From NCBI RefSeq assembly GCF_021083185.1, contig NZ_JAIGQB010000003.1:310001-374000 (forward strand): DNA of 64,000 nucleotides, read 5' to 3'. The position numbers and the translations under genes are program-made. The notes beneath the pieces are model-generated. The model had not been told where the DNA came from. It saw only the letters and a list, made by a program, of their open reading frames with translations, and did no database searches. Shown here one piece after another: positions 48,964-59,618 of the stretch (position 1 is the stretch's first letter; each line of letters opens with the position of its first letter). Origin of the DNA: Nocardioides furvisabuli (lineage in GTDB: Bacteria; Actinomycetota; Actinomycetes; Propionibacteriales; Nocardioidaceae).

Positions 48964-50547
48964 ATGACTCCCGGAACGCCGACCGTCGAGATGCACCCGC
49001 AGCGCTGGGGCGACCCCGCCGCCGCCACGGACCTGCCGGAGTCGGCGCGTGGCCTGGTGGAGCTGGCCTTCGGCCTCCAGCAGCCCGTGGTCGCGACCGA
49101 CGCCAGGCCCGCGCCGACGGCCCTCGACGACGACCTGCTCGACGGACTGCGCGCGCTGGTCGGCGCCGAGCACGTGCTGGTCGACGACGCCACCCGCGTG
49201 CTCCGCACCCGCGGCAAGTCGACCTCCGACCTGCTCCGGGCGCGCGCCGGTGACCTCACCGACGCCCCCGACGCCGTCGTGCGTCCCGACGGCCACGGTG
49301 AGGTCCTCGCCGTCCTGGCGTGGGCGAGCGAGCACCGCGTCGCGGTGGTGCCCTTCGGAGGCGGGACCTGCGTCACGGGCGGCCTCGCGGCCCGTCGCGA
49401 GGGCCTCACCGGCGTGGTGAGCCTCGACCTGGTCCGGATGAAGCGGCTGCTGGCCGTCGACGAGGAGTCGATGACCGCGATCCTCCAGCCCGGCCTGCGG
49501 GGTCCCGAGGCGGAGGCGCTGCTGGCGGAGCGCGGGCTGACGCTCGGCCACTACCCGCAGTCCTTCGAGCACGCATCCATCGGCGGCTTCGCCGCGACCC
49601 GCTCCAGCGGCCAGTCGAGCGCGGGACACGGCCGTTTCGACGCGATGGTCGTCGGCCTCACGGTCGCCACCCCCACCGGCTCGCTCGACCTCGGCTCGTC
49701 GCCGGCCAACGCCGCCGGGCCCGACCTGCGGCAGCTGGTGCTGGGCTCCGAGGGCGCCTTCGGCGTCATCACCTCGGTGACCGTCCGCGTGCGTCGCGCA
49801 CCCGAGGTCACGGCGTACGAGGGGTGGCGCTGGCCGTCCTTCGACGCCGGCGCCGACGCGATGCGCACCCTCGCGCAGGCTGGCCTGCTGCCCACGGTGA
49901 TCCGGCTCTCCGACGAGTCCGAGACCGCGCTCAACCTCGCCGACCCCAGCTCGATCGGCGGGTCGGACGACCCCGGCTGCCTGATGATCAGCGGCTACGA
50001 GGGCACCCGCGAGCAGGTCGAGGCCCGCCGCGCCGCCGTGACGGAGGCTCTCGCCGGCCTGGGCGGCACCGCGCTGGGGGAGGGACCGGGGGAGAAGTGG
50101 GTGCACGGCCGCTTCGCCGCGCCCTACCTCCGCGACGCGCTGCTCGACCACGGCGTGCTCGTCGAGACCCTCGAGACCGCGACGTTCTGGTCCCACCGCG
50201 CCCGGTTGTACGCCGACGTGCGTGCGGCACTGCAGTCCGCGCTCGGCGACGGCGCGCTGGTGCTCTGTCACGTCTCGCACGTCTACGAGACCGGGTGCTC
50301 GCTCTACTTCACCGTCGCGACCCGGCAGGCCGACGACCCGCTCGCCCAGTGGGCGGAGGCCAAGCGGGCGGCGAGCGAGGCGATGGTGGAGGCCGGGGCG
50401 ACCATCACCCACCACCACGCCGTCGGCACCGACCACCGTCCGTGGCTGGTGCACGAGATCGGCGAGGTCGGCGTGCGGGTGCTGCGCGCGGTGAAGGCCG
50501 AGCTCGACCCGGCCGGGGTCCTCAATCCGGGCGTGCTCGTCCCGTGA
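48964..50547 (+). CDS. FAD-binding oxidase, alkyldihydroxyacetonephosphate synthase-like
   Basis: 527 residues of the FAD_binding_4 (VAO) fold. AGPS makes ether lipids by replacing the acyl of acyl-DHAP with a fatty alcohol. Landmarks: PDAVVRPDGHGEVLAVLAWA, VVPFGGGTCVTGG (FAD), YPQSFEHASIGGFAATRSSG, then QSSAGHGRFDAMV, and the C-terminal TITHHHAVGTDHR loop, the His/Arg-rich active-site part of AGPS. Substrate could also be a D-2-hydroxy acid. The neighbour GlpD supplies DHAP, which favours AGPS. ATG 48964 follows the -10 by two bases: probably leaderless. Confidence 0.85.
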   Translation: MTPGTPTVEMHPQRWGDPAAATDLPESARGLVELAFGLQQPVVATDARPAPTALDDDLLDGLRALVGAEHVLVDDATRVLRTRGKSTSDLLRARAGDLTDAPDAVVRPDGHGEVLAVLAWASEHRVAVVPFGGGTCVTGGLAARREGLTGVVSLDLVRMKRLLAVDEESMTAILQPGLRGPEAEALLAERGLTLGHYPQSFEHASIGGFAATRSSGQSSAGHGRFDAMVVGLTVATPTGSLDLGSSPANAAGPDLRQLVLGSEGAFGVITSVTVRVRRAPEVTAYEGWRWPSFDAGADAMRTLAQAGLLPTVIRLSDESETALNLADPSSIGGSDDPGCLMISGYEGTREQVEARRAAVTEALAGLGGTALGEGPGEKWVHGRFAAPYLRDALLDHGVLVETLETATFWSHRARLYADVRAALQSALGDGALVLCHVSHVYETGCSLYFTVATRQADDPLAQWAEAKRAASEAMVEAGATITHHHAVGTDHRPWLVHEIGEVGVRVLRAVKAELDPAGVLNPGVLVP

Positions 50548-50553
50548 CCGGTC

Positions 50554-52161
50554 TCAAACCTTCGGCATCGCCGGCAGCGGCACCGCGTTGGCCTGGGAGA
50601 GGGCCTGGTTCAGCGCGGTGTCCCAGGCCTTGAGCGCCCGGTCGAACTCGCCGCTGATCTCGCCCGAGCGTGTCGAGAAGGCCCGCCAGCCGCCGGTGTC
50701 GCGGTAGGTCTCGGCGCAGTCGAGGTAGCAGAGGTTCCAGTCCTCGACTGCCTGCTCGCCGGTGCGCATCGCCTCCACGCCCGACCCGAGCACCGCCTCG
50801 AGGCCGCCGTGGGTCGTGGCCAGCGCCGACGGCACGGACAGCGACTCGAGGTCGTCGAGCAGGTCGCGGCGGGTGAGCACGCCCTCCTCCATGGCGTACT
50901 CGACGTCGTAGGACGAGGTGTAGTCGTCGAGCTCGGCGGTCTCGAGCGCGTCGGACGTCGCGTCGCGGGCGCGGTCGTACTGGCGCAGCGTGCGCCGCAC
51001 CGAGGCGGCGTAGGTGTCGAGCCGGCTGGTCGCCGAGGAGCGCACCGACTCCGCCCGGTCGTGCTCCGCGCGCCAGGCGTCCATCTTCTGCTGGGCCTGC
51101 GAGACCCAGGCGCTCATCGACTCGGCGGCATCCTCCGACGAGACGCCGAGCTCGGCGGTCGCCGCGGTCAGCACGGTGCGCGCCGGACCCCAGCGCTGCA
51201 GCGTCTCGGGGTCCATGCCGTCGAGCGCGGCGATCGCCCCGAGTGCGTCACCGAGGGAGGTGAGGACGTCGAGGTCGGTGCCCTGCTGCCCGGCCTCGGC
51301 CGCGGCGGCCGCGTCGGCCAGCGGGTCCGCGCGCTCGCCGAGGACCGCGGCCTCGCGGGTGGTGCGCACCTTCGCGAGATCGACCAGCAGCTCGTCGAGC
51401 TGCAGCCGCAGGCTCTCGGCAGCCGACGACCCGACCACCTCGACCGCGTGGTCCAGCGCGTTGCCGGGGTCGCGGACCCGGGCGGCGGCGCCCTCGTCGT
51501 AGGAACCCAGCGACCGGCGGGCGACGACCAGCTCGGTCAGCGACTCCTGCACCGACGGCAGGGTGGTGCCCCACACCGTGAGGGACTCCTCGCCCAGGCC
51601 CTCGAAAGGTGCGAGCGACTCGAGGAAGGCCTGCTGGGTCTGCAGCACCGGGCGTACGCGCTCGGCGAGGGTCGTCTCGTCGTCGGACAGGTCGGCGAGC
51701 ACGTCGGACACCTTCTCCGCGGCGGCCGGTGCCGCAGCCGCCGCTGCGCTGACGTCCTCGAGGCTCACGGCCTCGCCGAGCGGTCGCGACACGGACACGA
51801 CGGCGGCATCGGCGGCATCGAGCGCCTGCATCGCCGGGCGGTCGCGCCACCACTCGTAGCCGAAGACGCCGGCGATGCCGGTGGCGATCAGCGCCGCGAA
51901 GGCGATGCCGGCGCGCAGCAGCAGCGTGCGGGCGCCGGTGCCGCCCGGAGGTCGCTGCCCGACGACCGCCTGCGGGACGACGGGCTGCGGGACCGTGCGG
52001 GGCGGGACCCCCCGCGGGTGGACGGCGGGCTGCGGGGCCGTCCGCTGCTCGCCCTGGGGTGCGAAGAGCGGGGCGGTCTCCACCGACCGCCCGCACGAGG
52101 TGCAGAACGGGCTGGAGACGGCGGCGCCGCAGTGCGGGCAGGTGCGCCCGGGGTGGGTCAT
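50554..52161 (-). CDS. Zinc-ribbon membrane-anchored protein with long helical outer domain
   Basis: 535 residues. The zinc ribbon is at the start (RTCPHCG...PFCTSCGRS). Next are a Pro-rich linker, one helix (about 82-103, LLRAGIAFAALIATGIAGVF) and a ~430-residue, mainly helical, Ala/Glu-rich outside region with three Cys at the end (NLCYLDCAETYR). Similar layout in two adjoining genes. No enzyme motif. It probably sits in the membrane with its ribbon in the cytoplasm. It runs parallel to the beta-propeller gene (8-base gap), so both are in one operon. Confidence 0.75.
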   Translation of the reverse strand: MTHPGRTCPHCGAAVSSPFCTSCGRSVETAPLFAPQGEQRTAPQPAVHPRGVPPRTVPQPVVPQAVVGQRPPGGTGARTLLLRAGIAFAALIATGIAGVFGYEWWRDRPAMQALDAADAAVVSVSRPLGEAVSLEDVSAAAAAAPAAAEKVSDVLADLSDDETTLAERVRPVLQTQQAFLESLAPFEGLGEESLTVWGTTLPSVQESLTELVVARRSLGSYDEGAAARVRDPGNALDHAVEVVGSSAAESLRLQLDELLVDLAKVRTTREAAVLGERADPLADAAAAAEAGQQGTDLDVLTSLGDALGAIAALDGMDPETLQRWGPARTVLTAATAELGVSSEDAAESMSAWVSQAQQKMDAWRAEHDRAESVRSSATSRLDTYAASVRRTLRQYDRARDATSDALETAELDDYTSSYDVEYAMEEGVLTRRDLLDDLESLSVPSALATTHGGLEAVLGSGVEAMRTGEQAVEDWNLCYLDCAETYRDTGGWRAFSTRSGEISGEFDRALKAWDTALNQALSQANAVPLPAMPKV

Positions 52162-52169
52162 GGCGGTTC

Positions 52170-53573
52170 CTACTCGTAGGCGGTGATCGACGGGCCGTCC
52201 GCGACCAGGACCCGGCCGTCGAGCGGGATGACCGAGAGGTAGGAGTCGGGCTCGCCGACCTGGCGCGCCCACTCCTCGGTCCCGTCGAGCAGGTGGTAGC
52301 TGAGCTCGCCGTTCGAGGCCTCGTAGAAGCCGGTCGACGTCGGCACGATCTCGCCGTCGAACCGGGCGACGGGCGTGAGCTCCTCGTCGTAGACGATGCC
52401 CTCGTCGGTGGCCGCGAAGTAGTCCTGGCCGTCCTGGCGGAAGCCGAAGCCGGAGAAGCAGCACTCGTCGTGGTCGAGCGGGCGGCGCTCGAGGATCCCC
52501 TCGACGCCGAGGAAGACGACCTCGCCGTCCTCGTAGGACTCGCTGTCGCCGCTGTCGTAGGTGTAGACGAGGCCCGGGCCGCCGGCGCTCACCGTGACGT
52601 CGTAGCCGAAGCCCATGTCCTCGCGCCACAGCTCCTCACCGGACGCCGGGTCGTAGCCGACGGCGGTGTCGCCGGCCGAGACGACCACGAGGTCCTCGGT
52701 GACCGCGACGCTGGCGTAGCTGTCGTAGAGGTCGAGCCCGGTGTCGGCCTCCCACGCGACCTCGCCGGACGCGGTCTCGCGGACGGAGAGCTCGGCGTCG
52801 GTGAGCGCGACCACACGGTCGCCGCTGGTGCCCACGCTGTCGTACGGCATCGCCCACAGCTCGCCGCCGGAGGAGTCGAGCACGGCGATCTCGCCGGTGT
52901 CGGAGTCGTCGGCCCAGGTGGACGCCAGCACGCGCCCGTCGTCGAGGGTGGCGACGAAGGTGCGGTCGTCGTCGCTCCACACCTCCTCGCCCGTGTCGGC
53001 GTCGAGCGCGGCCAGTCCGGGGCCCTCCCACTCGGTCGCGACGTAGACCCGGCCCTCGCGCTCGTCGACGCCACCCGCCCAGACGCCGTCGGTGTTCTCC
53101 CAGACCTCGGTGCCGTCGGGATCGAGGCGCACCACGCGCGACTGGTCGGCGAGCGAGTCCACCACCACGACCAGGTCGCCGTCGGCGACCACCGAGGCGC
53201 TGCCGTCCTCCTGCGAGCGCCACGCCCAGGCCTCGGTCGGCTGCGAGGTCACCGGCTCGACGACCTGGCGCTGCGCCGTGCTCGGCGCGCCGGTCGTGGC
53301 GGAGCCACCGCCGGAGAAGACCTGCAGGCCCACCGCCACGCCCGCGCCGACGGCGAGCAGACCCGCAACGCCGGCCGCCGCGACGAGCGCACCGCGCGGC
53401 ACGGATCGCCCGCGGCGGGGCTGGGCGGCGTACGCCGGTGCGGCGGGGGCCTGCGCCACAGCCGGCGCCGGCGACGTCCCGGGCGCCTCCTCGCGAGGGG
53501 CACCGCAGTGGACGCAGAACCTGCTCTGACCCTCGTACGGGGCACCGCACCCACCACAGAACCGCGACACCAT
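52170..53573 (-). CDS. Zinc-ribbon membrane protein with PQQ-like beta-propeller
   Basis: 467 residues: zinc ribbon (SRFCGGCGAPYEGQSRFCVHCGAP), Pro/Ala linker, one helix (about 65-88), then a beta-propeller with PQQ-like WD-type blades, each with an ALDADTGEEVW-like turn (VRLDPDGTEVWENTDG, VLDSSGGELW, GYDPASGEELW). A Cys pair (DECCFSG) lies in one blade. As an outside propeller it may bind proteins, like BamB, with the ribbon inside. No ribosome site is evident before the ATG (53573); GTG 53570 is also possible. Confidence 0.8.
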   Translation of the reverse strand: MVSRFCGGCGAPYEGQSRFCVHCGAPREEAPGTSPAPAVAQAPAAPAYAAQPRRGRSVPRGALVAAAGVAGLLAVGAGVAVGLQVFSGGGSATTGAPSTAQRQVVEPVTSQPTEAWAWRSQEDGSASVVADGDLVVVVDSLADQSRVVRLDPDGTEVWENTDGVWAGGVDEREGRVYVATEWEGPGLAALDADTGEEVWSDDDRTFVATLDDGRVLASTWADDSDTGEIAVLDSSGGELWAMPYDSVGTSGDRVVALTDAELSVRETASGEVAWEADTGLDLYDSYASVAVTEDLVVVSAGDTAVGYDPASGEELWREDMGFGYDVTVSAGGPGLVYTYDSGDSESYEDGEVVFLGVEGILERRPLDHDECCFSGFGFRQDGQDYFAATDEGIVYDEELTPVARFDGEIVPTSTGFYEASNGELSYHLLDGTEEWARQVGEPDSYLSVIPLDGRVLVADGPSITAYE

Positions 53574-53744
53574 CAGCAACCGCTCTCGCCCAGCAGGCGC
53601 TCCCCACGAGCCCCCGTGGCACGAATGGTGGCGTGTCCCCGCGCTCAGCGGAGCCAATTTCAGAAACTGCCCCGGCTGCACGCGGACCCGTTGCTACGGT
53701 GCGCGACGAGCAGCGGGGCGCTGCCGGGAATGTGGGAGACACAG

Positions 53745-55496
53745 ATGGCGAAGTTCTGCGGACAGTGCGGCGCGCCCGCGGGGGACCAACGCTTCTGCGG
53801 GTCGTGCGGAGCACCCCTGCACGCGGTGCCCGCGCCGATGCCTGCCCCCGCCCCGGCTCCGGTCGAGCCGATGTCGGACCACACCGCGATCCGGCCGCCG
53901 CTGGAGGAGGACGGGCGCACCGTCGCCCGCCCTCAGCGCGCCGCCCAGCCGGTACCCCAGCAGCAGTGGCCGACGCAGCCCGGCGGGCCGGCGGCGTACG
54001 CCCCTCCGCACGCGCCGCAGCAGGGCCAGCCGCACGGCCATCAGCAGTGGGGCGGCCCGAGCGGACCGGTGCCGCAGGCGCCGCAGCGACCTCCGCGCGC
54101 CGTGCCGCTGGTCAACCCGTTCGTCGGCGTCCCGGTCGCGGACTTCGTCAAGGACGGCGCCGCTGCGCTCGCCCTGCTCGTCGCGCTCGGCCAGCCGTGG
54201 GACTGGTCCGACGACGCCAACGACCACTGGTGGGTCGTGATCTCGCTGCTCCTGGCGCTGGTGGGCCTCGGCGTCCCCTACCTGATGGCCTCCCGGGTGG
54301 TCCCGACCTTCACCCCGCAGGCCTCGCTCGTCACCAAGCTCCTGCTCGCCGCGCCGCTGCTCGTCTCGACGCTCGTCGCGCTGGTCATGGACCTGACGAC
54401 GATCCGTGACGACTCCTTCCTCGGCGCCTTCGGGAGCTACGGCTCCGCTGACGGCGGCATGGGGCTGGCGATCGCGCTCGGCCTCGGTGGCGCCGCCCTG
54501 ATGGCGCAGCCGCGCCGCCACGAGGAGGCCACCGGCCTGCTCGCCGAGCAGGCCTGGCGCACGGCCGGTCTCGCCGCCGCCGTGGCGGCGCTGGTGGTGT
54601 CGGTCGCCACGTTCGTGGCCGGGTCGATCGCCCTGGCCGACGGCGGCTACGTCTCCGGCGCGACCTTCTGGACCGTCTGGATCGCCTCCAACCTGGTGCT
54701 CCCCACCCTCTTCCTCGCCCTCCCGCTGGTCGCGCTGCTGCGCGGGTCGGCGGGCGGTCGCCGTACCTTCGCGGTGCTCGCGTGGGGCGTCGTGCTGGTG
54801 ACCCTCGTCGCCGAGCCCGATGGCAGCGGTGCCGTCACCGGGTCCCAGGTCGAGGGCTGGGCCACCCCGGCCGGCGGCGTGTGGCTGCTCGCCCTCGCCG
54901 GCGCGCTGCTGCTCAGCCGCCCGAGCGTGCGGCGTACGCAGGTCGACGAGGTCGGGGGCTGGCTCGCCACGGTGCAGGTATCCGTGGCCACCGCCGCGGC
55001 GCTCGCGCTCGGCACGGCGGTGCTGCTGCTGCTCGTCATGACGATGCTCGAGATGTTCCCGGGCGTGGTCATCGCGCTCACCCTGATGTACCTCGGCGTC
55101 GCCGTCGCGACAGGCGTCGCAGCCTCGATGGGGGCCAACCTCGCCATGCGCGTCACCGTGTCGGCGGCCGCCGGCGTCGCGATCGTCCTCGGCGTGGTGA
55201 TGTGGGTGGTCGTGGCCAGCAGCGACGCCGCCTCCATCGCCCAGGCGCAGTTCACCGCGCGCGACGTGGTGATCCTCTTCGCCCTGCCAGCCCTGGCCCT
55301 CTACGCGCTCTGGGTGCCCCCCGCGGTCCGGGCGCAGGTGCCGCGCCAGGCTCCCGCCGCCGCGTGGGGCCAGCCGTCGTACCCCCAGCAGGGTCCCGGC
55401 CAGCAGGGTCCCGGCCAGCCGTGGTCGCAGCAGGCCGACCAGCCCACGGGCCGGCCGACCGCCGGCCAGTGGGGACCGCCCCCCGGTCAGGGCTGA
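53745..55496 (+). CDS. Zinc-ribbon polytopic membrane protein with Gln/Pro-rich tails
   Basis: 583 residues. Zinc ribbon MAKFCGQCGAPAGDQRFCGS (CxxC x2), ~100-residue Gln/Pro/Gly linker, then about eleven membrane helices (150-550), and a disordered QQGPGQQGPGQP tail. ATG 53745 has AGGGGA-like purines before it; an in-frame ATG at 53730 would add five residues. It is divergent from the propeller gene. The stop overlaps the end of the pirin gene by 10 bases. Function unknown. Confidence 0.75.
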   Translation: MAKFCGQCGAPAGDQRFCGSCGAPLHAVPAPMPAPAPAPVEPMSDHTAIRPPLEEDGRTVARPQRAAQPVPQQQWPTQPGGPAAYAPPHAPQQGQPHGHQQWGGPSGPVPQAPQRPPRAVPLVNPFVGVPVADFVKDGAAALALLVALGQPWDWSDDANDHWWVVISLLLALVGLGVPYLMASRVVPTFTPQASLVTKLLLAAPLLVSTLVALVMDLTTIRDDSFLGAFGSYGSADGGMGLAIALGLGGAALMAQPRRHEEATGLLAEQAWRTAGLAAAVAALVVSVATFVAGSIALADGGYVSGATFWTVWIASNLVLPTLFLALPLVALLRGSAGGRRTFAVLAWGVVLVTLVAEPDGSGAVTGSQVEGWATPAGGVWLLALAGALLLSRPSVRRTQVDEVGGWLATVQVSVATAAALALGTAVLLLLVMTMLEMFPGVVIALTLMYLGVAVATGVAASMGANLAMRVTVSAAAGVAIVLGVVMWVVVASSDAASIAQAQFTARDVVILFALPALALYALWVPPAVRAQVPRQAPAAAWGQPSYPQQGPGQQGPGQPWSQQADQPTGRPTAGQWGPPPGQG

Positions 55497-56191
55497 CGGG
55501 AGAACGACCAGACGAGCAGCTCGGTCGGCTCCTCGGCGCGCACAGTGCGCGCGGGCTCGTCGGTGAGGCGTACGGCGTCGCCCGCCCGCAGGGCGACCCC
55601 GCCGAGGTCGACAGCCCCGGTCGCGGCGAAGACGTGCTGGGCGGGGTCGTCGGGCAGCGCCACCGACCGACCACGTCCCAGCCGGGCCACCAGCAGGCGG
55701 GCGCCGTCGGTGCCGAGCGGCAGCCCGCGGCCGCCGACGACGTCGACGAGGCCGTCCGCCTCCGAGGACGGCGCCTCGCCGATGACGTACGACGGCGTGG
55801 TGCCGGACGCGGACGGCGCCAGCCACGCCTGGACGAAGCGGCAGCGCCCCGAGGCAGGGTCGGCGACCTCGCTGTGCCGGATGCCGGAGCCGGCCGAGAG
55901 CACCTGCGCCCGGCCCGCCTCCACCACGTGGGAGGCGCCCGTGGAGTCGGTGTGGACGAGCGCGCCCTCGAGCACCCAGGTCACGATCTCCAGCTCGGAG
56001 TGGGGGTGCTCGGCGTAGCCGGCGACCTCCGCGCCGCCCGGGTCGAGGACGTCGTCGTTGTGGCAGACGAGCGGACCGAAGCCGAGGTTGGCCGGGTCGT
56101 AGTGCGGCCCGAAGGAGAAGGAATGCCTGGTCAAGCGGCCCTTGACGGTCTCCGACGACCTGTCGGATCCGGCGTACAGGGCCACGGTCAT
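55487..56191 (-). CDS. Pirin-family protein
   Basis: 234-residue bicupin. Iron ligands are in HNDDVLDPG and the HPHSELEIVTWVLEGALVHTDS cupin motif (His, His, His/Glu), then GSGIRHSEVAD. Pirins are iron proteins with quercetinase activity or regulator roles. The second cupin is metal-free as usual. ATG 56191 is 18 bases from the start of the GH1 gene on the other strand, so their promoters must overlap coding sequence. Confidence 0.93.
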   Translation of the reverse strand: MTVALYAGSDRSSETVKGRLTRHSFSFGPHYDPANLGFGPLVCHNDDVLDPGGAEVAGYAEHPHSELEIVTWVLEGALVHTDSTGASHVVEAGRAQVLSAGSGIRHSEVADPASGRCRFVQAWLAPSASGTTPSYVIGEAPSSEADGLVDVVGGRGLPLGTDGARLLVARLGRGRSVALPDDPAQHVFAATGAVDLGGVALRAGDAVRLTDEPARTVRAEEPTELLVWSFSRQP

Positions 56192-56196
56192 GCCGA

Positions 56197-56202
56197 TATC
56201 TT
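56197..56202 (+). promoter_or_regulatory. -10 of the GH1 gene (leaderless start)
   Basis: TATCTT ends 7 bases before the GTG at 56210, the spacing for a leaderless transcript. It lies in the 18-base gap between divergent start codons. Confidence 0.5.
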
Positions 56203-56209
56203 CACGGAT

Positions 56210-57559
<1,350 letters not shown>

Positions 57560-57600
57560 GGCGACGAGGCCGTGCCGAGATCCACCGATAGGGTCGGGCC

Positions 57601-58665
57601 ATGAGCAACCGACGGGTGGTGTTCGTCGTGGGGTCGGGCCGCAGCGGCACGAGCACCATGGCCGGCACCCTGCGCACCCTCGGCCTCCACGTGCCGCAGC
57701 CCGAGGTGGTCGCCGACGCGACCAACCCCAAGGGCTTCGGCGAGCCGCGCTGGGTCGTCGACCTGCACCACGAGCTGCTCCAGCGCAGCAACGTGCAGGT
57801 CTCCGATGCCCGCCCGCGCGCCTGGCTGGACACCGGCACCACCAGCGGCGACCACGCCACCCGTGAGCGGGTCGCGGCGTGGCTGGAGGAGCAGTTCTCC
57901 GTCGCCGACGAGCTCGTCGTCAAGGACCCGCGCGCGTCGTGGTTCCTCGGCCTCTGGCGGGCCGCGGCTGACCGCTGCGACGCGACGTCGTCGTACGTCA
58001 CCATGCTGCGGCCGGTCACCGAGGTGGTCGGCTCCAAGCAGACCTACTACGGCCAGATGGGTGCCGGGTCCGACCAGGGCGCCATCACCCGCACCGCCGC
58101 GTGGGTCAACATGATGCTGCACACCGAGCGCGCGACCCGCGGCCAGCAGCGCGCCTTCGTCCACTACGGCGACCTGCTCGACGACTGGACGCAGCCGGTC
58201 TTCGCGCTCGGGGAGTCCTTCGACCTCCAGGGGGTGAAGACCGCGATGGCCGTCGACATCGCCGAGGTGCACCGCTTCATCGACCCCTCGCTGCGTCGCG
58301 TGACGATGACGTGGGACGACATCGGCGTGCCGACGAGGCTGCGCGAGCTCGCCGACGAGACCTGGCAGGCGCTCGACGCGATCTCGACCGACGACTCGGC
58401 GAAGAACCAGGAGTGGTGCGACCAGCTCCGCACTGCCTATGCGAGCCAGTACGCCGAGGCCGAGGCGTTCGCCCACTCGACCGTGGTGGCCCAGCGACGC
58501 CGCGCGGCCGCCGACGCCCGGCGTGACGCGCTCGAGCAGGCCCCGGCGCGCAGCGCCGCCGACCGGGTGCCCCACGCCGTGCGCGCGATGGTGCCGCCCG
58601 CGGCGCGGCAGAGGCTGCGCAAGGCGATCGGCCGGGAGCGGGCACCCCAGCAGGATCGGGCCTGA
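57601..58665 (+). CDS. Sulfotransferase-like protein
   Basis: 354 residues. A P-loop-like PAPS phosphate site begins the protein: VVFVVGSGRSGTSTMAGTLR; a second, VVKDPRASWFLGLWRA, fits the 3'-phosphate loop with Arg/Ser. The C-terminal ~70 residues are helical and basic (RRRAAADARRDALEQAPARS). It would transfer sulfate onto glycans or lipids. It overlaps the next gene by one base (TGATG), so it belongs to the glycan cluster. No PAPS-making genes are here. Confidence 0.8.
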   Translation: MSNRRVVFVVGSGRSGTSTMAGTLRTLGLHVPQPEVVADATNPKGFGEPRWVVDLHHELLQRSNVQVSDARPRAWLDTGTTSGDHATRERVAAWLEEQFSVADELVVKDPRASWFLGLWRAAADRCDATSSYVTMLRPVTEVVGSKQTYYGQMGAGSDQGAITRTAAWVNMMLHTERATRGQQRAFVHYGDLLDDWTQPVFALGESFDLQGVKTAMAVDIAEVHRFIDPSLRRVTMTWDDIGVPTRLRELADETWQALDAISTDDSAKNQEWCDQLRTAYASQYAEAEAFAHSTVVAQRRRAAADARRDALEQAPARSAADRVPHAVRAMVPPAARQRLRKAIGRERAPQQDRA

Positions 58666-59618
58666 TGCCCGACATCGCGTCGCTCGAGGGGGATCCGGCG
58701 TACGACGTCACCTGGCCCTGGACCTCCGGTGAGCCGCTGGAGCCCGGGCTGACCTGCGTCTTCCGGGTCCGCAACGAAGCGCGCAACCTGCCGTGGGTGC
58801 TGCCGCCGGTCTTCTCCGCGGTCGACCACGTGCTGCTCGTCGACAACGGCTCCGACGACGGCACCGCCGACGTGGCGCGCCGGGTCGCCGACGAGTGCGG
58901 GGCGGGCGACCGGCTGACCGTCCTGGACTACCCCCACCGGGTCTCGCGCGCCGGCGGCGAGCACCTGGCCACGCCGGCGACGAGCGTCCACTCGCTGACG
59001 CACTTCTACAACTGGTGCTTCTCCCACGTCCGCACCACCTACTCGATGAAGTGGGACGGCGACATGGTGCTCACGCCCGAGGGCGCGGGCATCCTGCGCG
59101 ACCTCGCGTGGCAGCTGCAGTCGACGCGCGCGATCGTGGCGATGCCGCGCCACCCGCTGACCGTCGTCGACCCCTCCACCGGCTGGCTCGACCTGTCGCT
59201 GCGCTTCCTCGAGCCGTGGGTCTACCCGATGGGCCCGGACTTCACCTTCGTGAAGGCCTTCGACTGGGAGCTGCGCGAGTTCCCGGCCGGCGTCGAGCGG
59301 ATCGTGCTCCAGCAGGGGCTCGTGCTCGAGGTCAAGTGGCTCGACGCCGACGAGTACGCCCACTGGCGGCGCGACGGCGTCGACTTCACCAACACCCGCC
59401 TCTACCGCAAGCTGCGCGAGTTCGAGGTCGACGAGGCGATCCGCAACGGCGACCCCGAGGCGCTCGGCGGGCTGGTGAAGGTGACCGCGCCCGAGGGCGT
59501 GCACATCATCGACCACGTCAGCCGCGACTGGCTCTGGCGCCAGCCGCGTCCCCTGGTGCAGCACTCGCTGCCGTCGTCCCTGAAGCACCGAGCGCCGAAG
59601 GAGCGCGTGCGACCGTGA
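58665..59618 (+). CDS. Glycosyltransferase family 2-like protein
   Basis: 317 residues: GT-A opening CVFRVRNEARNLPWVLPPVF and DHVLLVDNGSDDGTADVARRVAD, metal/substrate motif YSMKWDGDMVL (DxD as D-G-D). The C half has YPMGPDFTFVKAFDWELREF and an ending DHVSRDWLWRQPRPLV. No membrane helix. It probably adds a sugar to a surface glycan. Overlaps the following gene by GTGA. Confidence 0.85.
   Translation: MPDIASLEGDPAYDVTWPWTSGEPLEPGLTCVFRVRNEARNLPWVLPPVFSAVDHVLLVDNGSDDGTADVARRVADECGAGDRLTVLDYPHRVSRAGGEHLATPATSVHSLTHFYNWCFSHVRTTYSMKWDGDMVLTPEGAGILRDLAWQLQSTRAIVAMPRHPLTVVDPSTGWLDLSLRFLEPWVYPMGPDFTFVKAFDWELREFPAGVERIVLQQGLVLEVKWLDADEYAHWRRDGVDFTNTRLYRKLREFEVDEAIRNGDPEALGGLVKVTAPEGVHIIDHVSRDWLWRQPRPLVQHSLPSSLKHRAPKERVRP

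Noticed and set aside
53694..55826. Long minus-strand frame opposite the polytopic zinc-ribbon gene
   Set aside because: Charged His/Arg/Asp/Gly-rich antisense translation; the plus strand has a zinc ribbon and clear membrane helices.
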